NCBI GenBank assembly: GCA_016214345.1
Contig: JACROR010000032.1
Coordinates: 1-35,976, forward strand
From: Candidatus Niyogiibacteriota bacterium
GTDB lineage: Bacteria > Patescibacteriota > Minisyncoccia > JACROR01
Reading direction: 5' to 3'
Length of the DNA stretch: 35,976 bases
The notes beneath the pieces are model-generated. The model was not told the origin of the DNA. It ran no database searches and was given only the letters and a program-made list of their open reading frames with translations. A program made the translations under genes and the position numbers. How positions within the stretch are numbered: position 1 is the first letter of the stretch; each line of letters opens with the position of its first letter. Shown piece after piece: positions 32,526-35,976 of the stretch.

Positions 32526-35500
32526 CAAGCTAATAAGCCTTGTTCTCATTCTCGCCGTCTCTTTAGGAGCTCTTTTGCTATTGGTAAAGACTTCTCTGTC
32601 TTCAGTGTTTTATGCCAGTATTCTCGTCCATTCTTTTGTTATGTTGACCATTGCCGCAGTTATCTTTTTTATTTGCTTCTTTTCTTATCAACACTACGCC
32701 AAAGACAAAGATATTCGCTGGTATGTCATTAGTCTGGCTTTCTATATTTTGGGATTTTTTAGTTTTGTTCACGCGGTTTTGGTGCCGGCTTTCGGCTGGG
32801 GAGGCGAGGAATTATTTGATATTAGCGAACACTATGGATTTTTTCTTGCCTCGCTTCTGCTTTATGGCTTGATTGTTCCTTTTTCCGACCGGATCAAAGA
32901 GAAAATTTATCAAGGTCGGATGAAAATATTTATAGGCGCGAATCTCTTATTGCTTATTGGCTTTGTTTTATTGTTTTTCTTGCCTTCTTTCGCCGGAACG
33001 GCGTTTCGCAGTATTAATTTTTTTATCGGATTTACCGTTATTAATTTTCTGCTTCTTCTTTTTATGCTGTTCGCCCGAAAGGAGGATAGTTTTTTTGCCT
33101 CACCCCTTCTCAATGTTTTGGCCTTATTAACAGTTGCCACGTTAACGCCATTTTTTTACCGCGAATGGAACCTTGTCTGGTGGTATTATCATTTCTTATG
33201 GTTTTCCGCGCTACTACTACTACGAGCCAAAGAGGAAAGAAATGTCGTTGAGATCCTTTTTTCCTCCTTTTCCATCCGCACCAGGCTATTTTTCATAATC
33301 GGACTGTTACTTATGGCCGTTAGTTTAAACGGTTTTATTGACTTTCGCTTGTCGCGCAATCATCTTTATACGCAAACCTTGGAAAGTTTGGATTTAATGG
33401 CGGATGTTCAAGGGGGGTGGGTTCTTGATTATTTGGATGGTCTAAAAAATAGAGCCGTTGATTTCGCTTCAGACGGATTTATTCGCGAAAGCTTGAAAAA
33501 AATTCTCTCCGGCGATCGTGAGGCGGCAAGCAATCTAAACCGTCATCTTTTAGAAAATAAACAATCTCTTGATCCGGCGATTGTCGGCATAATTATTATG
33601 GATATGAATGGCAGGGTTGTGGCCGCCAGCCAAGAGACGGAAGTTGGCATGAAAGACATGGCTACGGATAAGATCTTTATCCGGACCATGGGGGGTCGTT
33701 ACGGTGAGGCATTTTTGTCTAACATGACGGAAGATTTTCATTTCGGAGAGAAACATATTGTTATCAAGGCGGCCGCGCCCGTCATTGACCAGGAGAGAAA
33801 AGAAAACATGGGAGTGATCGTACTGTTTTTTAACACCGCGAGTTTGTCGGATATTTTGATCGGCAGAACCTCAACAACATTGGGCGCCATTTCCACCTGG
33901 ATGCATAGGAAAAAAACCATAGAAACGTATCTGGTCAATCAGGACGGAGTCATGCTGACAGAATCAAGATTTATCGCGAACGCTCCCTTAAACCAAAAGG
34001 TTGACACCGTTCCTGTTCGTTTGTGCGCAAAATCCGAGGAGATGAGCGGCGAGTATCTTGGTTATCGGAACAGTTCTGTTTTTGGCGCTTCCATGTGCCT
34101 GTTCAATGGTTGGACTTTGCTTACGGAAATTGACAAGGATGAAATGCTGGCAACATTGGGGGATTATTTACAGCAAAATTTGCTTTCAGCCAGCGCTACT
34201 TTTTTGCTCATTTTTTTGGTGATGTATCTTTTCATGGTCGGCATTACTTCTCCACTCCGGGAATTATCCGAAGTTGTTTATAAAATCGGCCGCGGCGATT
34301 TTACCGCTCGGGCCGCGTTGATCACTCGTGATGAATTTGGCCAATTGGGCCGGGTGTTTAATCAGATGGTAGAGAATGTTCAAAAATCAAGCGCCGGTTT
34401 GCGGAATAAAGTGAAAGAAGAAGAGATGAGCCGTCTGGCAACAACCAATATCCTTGAGGATCTGGAAATTGCCAAAAATCAAATAGAGTTGGCCAAAGTC
34501 AAAGACGAAGCAACGCTCGCGAGCATCGGTGATGGCGTTATTGGCACTGATACGGACGGTAAAATAGTTCTTATGAATACAGCCGCTCAAGGCATGTTGT
34601 TGTGGCCGATAGAAGAGGCGATAGGCAGGGCATCCTTTGATGTGGTTTCGTTGGAAGACGAAAATCAAAATTTTGTGCCTCGCGAAAAACGGCCCGTAAC
34701 TTTGGCGCTTACCGGCACTATTACCGTCGGTAATATTTATTATTGTGTTCGCCAAGACAAAACTAAGTTCCCGGTCGCGATTAAGGCAACCCCGATTGTG
34801 CTCAACGGTAAAATTATAGGCGTTGCTGAAATACTTCGCGACATTACCAAAGAAAGAGAAATTGAAAAATTGCGAACCGATTTTCTTTCTCTCGCTTCTC
34901 ATCAATTGCGCACTCCGCTTTCCGGGACCAAGTGGCTCATTGAAACGCTTCAGCGGAATATTCTGGGCGAGCTTACGTCAAAGCAAAAGGAATATCTGGA
35001 TAACATTTATCAGTCAAATGAAAGGATGTTAAGGCTGGTTTCCGACATGCTTAATGTCTTGCGCCTGGAAGGCGGAGGCGCGCTTCTTAAAAAAGAAACC
35101 ATCTCCATTAAACAATTTTTGGAAGACACCGTATTGTTTATGAAGTCAAGCGCGGAGAGCAAAAAAGTGCTTTTGCGCAACGCGTTTAAGGGGGATCAGA
35201 CGATCAAAATGGAAACGGATTGCCAGATACTTAGAAGTATTTTTGAATGTTTTGTTTCCAATGCCATCAATTATTCGCTGCCAAAACAGGAAATCGTATT
35301 TGATGTTAAAGAAGAACCTTTGACGTATGTATTTTCGGTGAAGGACAGCGGTATCGGCATTCCTCCTGATGAACAAAAAAAGATTTTTGAGAGATTTTAT
35401 CGCGCCAGCAATGCCAAAGCATTGAAACCGGATGGCACGGGATTGGGTCTTTATATCGCGGCTCTTTTGGCGGAAAAATTAGGAGGCGAAGTCACCTTTG

Positions 35501-35568
35501 AATCAGAAGAAGGCAAGGGTTCAACATTTTATTTGCACATCCCCAAGATTAAAAAACATTTAATTTAA
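32482..35568 (+). CDS. Large sensor histidine kinase (multi-TM N-terminus, Cache-like sensor, HAMP, PAS, HisKA, HATPase_c)
   Basis: LASHQLRTPLSGTKW, ECFVSNAINYS, DSGIGIPPDEQKKIFERFYRASN, GTGLGLYIA. Confidence 0.94.
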   Translation: MKLPTTTYPLQTTHYKLISLVLILAVSLGALLLLVKTSLSSVFYASILVHSFVMLTIAAVIFFICFFSYQHYAKDKDIRWYVISLAFYILGFFSFVHAVLVPAFGWGGEELFDISEHYGFFLASLLLYGLIVPFSDRIKEKIYQGRMKIFIGANLLLLIGFVLLFFLPSFAGTAFRSINFFIGFTVINFLLLLFMLFARKEDSFFASPLLNVLALLTVATLTPFFYREWNLVWWYYHFLWFSALLLLRAKEERNVVEILFSSFSIRTRLFFIIGLLLMAVSLNGFIDFRLSRNHLYTQTLESLDLMADVQGGWVLDYLDGLKNRAVDFASDGFIRESLKKILSGDREAASNLNRHLLENKQSLDPAIVGIIIMDMNGRVVAASQETEVGMKDMATDKIFIRTMGGRYGEAFLSNMTEDFHFGEKHIVIKAAAPVIDQERKENMGVIVLFFNTASLSDILIGRTSTTLGAISTWMHRKKTIETYLVNQDGVMLTESRFIANAPLNQKVDTVPVRLCAKSEEMSGEYLGYRNSSVFGASMCLFNGWTLLTEIDKDEMLATLGDYLQQNLLSASATFLLIFLVMYLFMVGITSPLRELSEVVYKIGRGDFTARAALITRDEFGQLGRVFNQMVENVQKSSAGLRNKVKEEEMSRLATTNILEDLEIAKNQIELAKVKDEATLASIGDGVIGTDTDGKIVLMNTAAQGMLLWPIEEAIGRASFDVVSLEDENQNFVPREKRPVTLALTGTITVGNIYYCVRQDKTKFPVAIKATPIVLNGKIIGVAEILRDITKEREIEKLRTDFLSLASHQLRTPLSGTKWLIETLQRNILGELTSKQKEYLDNIYQSNERMLRLVSDMLNVLRLEGGGALLKKETISIKQFLEDTVLFMKSSAESKKVLLRNAFKGDQTIKMETDCQILRSIFECFVSNAINYSLPKQEIVFDVKEEPLTYVFSVKDSGIGIPPDEQKKIFERFYRASNAKALKPDGTGLGLYIAALLAEKLGGEVTFESEEGKGSTFYLHIPKIKKHLI

Positions 35569-35586
35569 TATGTTATAATAAATATT

Positions 35587-35976
35587 ATGAAGAATCGCAT
35601 ATTGATCGTTGAGGATGAGGAGTTTCTTATTAGGGCTCTGAAAGATAATCTGGAAGTGGAGGGATACGCCATTGATACCGCGATGAACGGCGAGGAAGCA
35701 ATGGATCGCATCCGGAAGCAGCTTCCGACTATTATTTTACTTGATCTTTTGATGCCCAAAAAGGACGGCTTTTATGTATTGGAAGAAGTGAAAAAAAATC
35801 CCGATTGGAAGCTGATACCGATCATTGTGCTTTCCAATCTTGGCGGTGATGCCGATATCAAGCGGGCATTGGAGATGGGAGCATCCGATTATTTTGTTAA
35901 ATCCCAACATCCCATTGAAGAAGTTATTGAGAAGATCAAAGCGCACATTGAAGGAAAGATGCCGCCCAAAACTTCT
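35587..35976 (+). CDS. Response regulator receiver protein, truncated at the window end
   Basis: MKNRILIVEDEEFLIRALKDNLEVEGYAIDTAMNGEEAMDRIRKQLPTIILLDLLMPKKDGFYVLEEV...; not in the track because no stop lies in the window. Confidence 0.92.
   Translation, partial: MKNRILIVEDEEFLIRALKDNLEVEGYAIDTAMNGEEAMDRIRKQLPTIILLDLLMPKKDGFYVLEEVKKNPDWKLIPIIVLSNLGGDADIKRALEMGASDYFVKSQHPIEEVIEKIKAHIEGKMPPKTS

Noticed and set aside
32401-32530. CRISPR-like repeat array.
   Set aside because: Short degenerate CTACYCACTACAA units without regular unique spacers and no cas genes.
1-35976. tRNA, rRNA, prophage, toxin-antitoxin or defence-island genes.
   Set aside because: None recognised by eye on either strand; a tRNAscan, Rfam or DefenseFinder run would be decisive.

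Overview
The window looks like a chromosomal segment from a Patescibacteria/CPR-like bacterium. That taxonomic guess is an inference from gene style: small zinc-ribbon and DUF5652-like proteins, stand-alone receiver domains and short intergenic regions. Main content, left to right: a ZnuB/ZnuC-type metal ABC transporter (-); a dCache/HAMP/PAS histidine kinase with two receiver proteins; a MacA/MacB-type efflux system; a DUF2231-like membrane protein, HypC and an uncharacterised protein, convergent with a complete four-gene group 3b-type NiFe (sulf)hydrogenase operon (beta-gamma-delta-alpha, -); an isochorismatase-like hydrolase; a PD-(D/E)XK nuclease; a 2-hydroxyacid dehydrogenase; a PGI/PMI-type isomerase; Tgt plus a queuosine-salvage glycosylase (DUF2419/Qng1-like); PspC; MutM; HPF; SecA; an MgtA-like P-type ATPase; and a second sensor/kinase/receiver cluster interrupted by a four-helix-bundle (23S intervening-sequence-type) gene flanked by 23-bp direct repeats. 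The most interesting signals are: (i) a hydrogenase large subunit whose stop codon directly follows the DPCxxCxxH motif; (ii) a queuosine-salvage pair whose Tgt has Gly where bacterial Tgt normally has Val; (iii) two tandem candidate small-RNA genes with sigma70-like promoters and intrinsic terminators upstream of HPF/SecA; (iv) a 17-bp box shared by two promoters of small membrane proteins; (v) several promoters implying leaderless mRNAs; (vi) several very small genes absent from the ORF track; (vii) the repeat-flanked four-helix-bundle unit, whose repeats supply stop codons and the kinase N-terminus; (viii) a non-coding region with two large imperfect palindromes.
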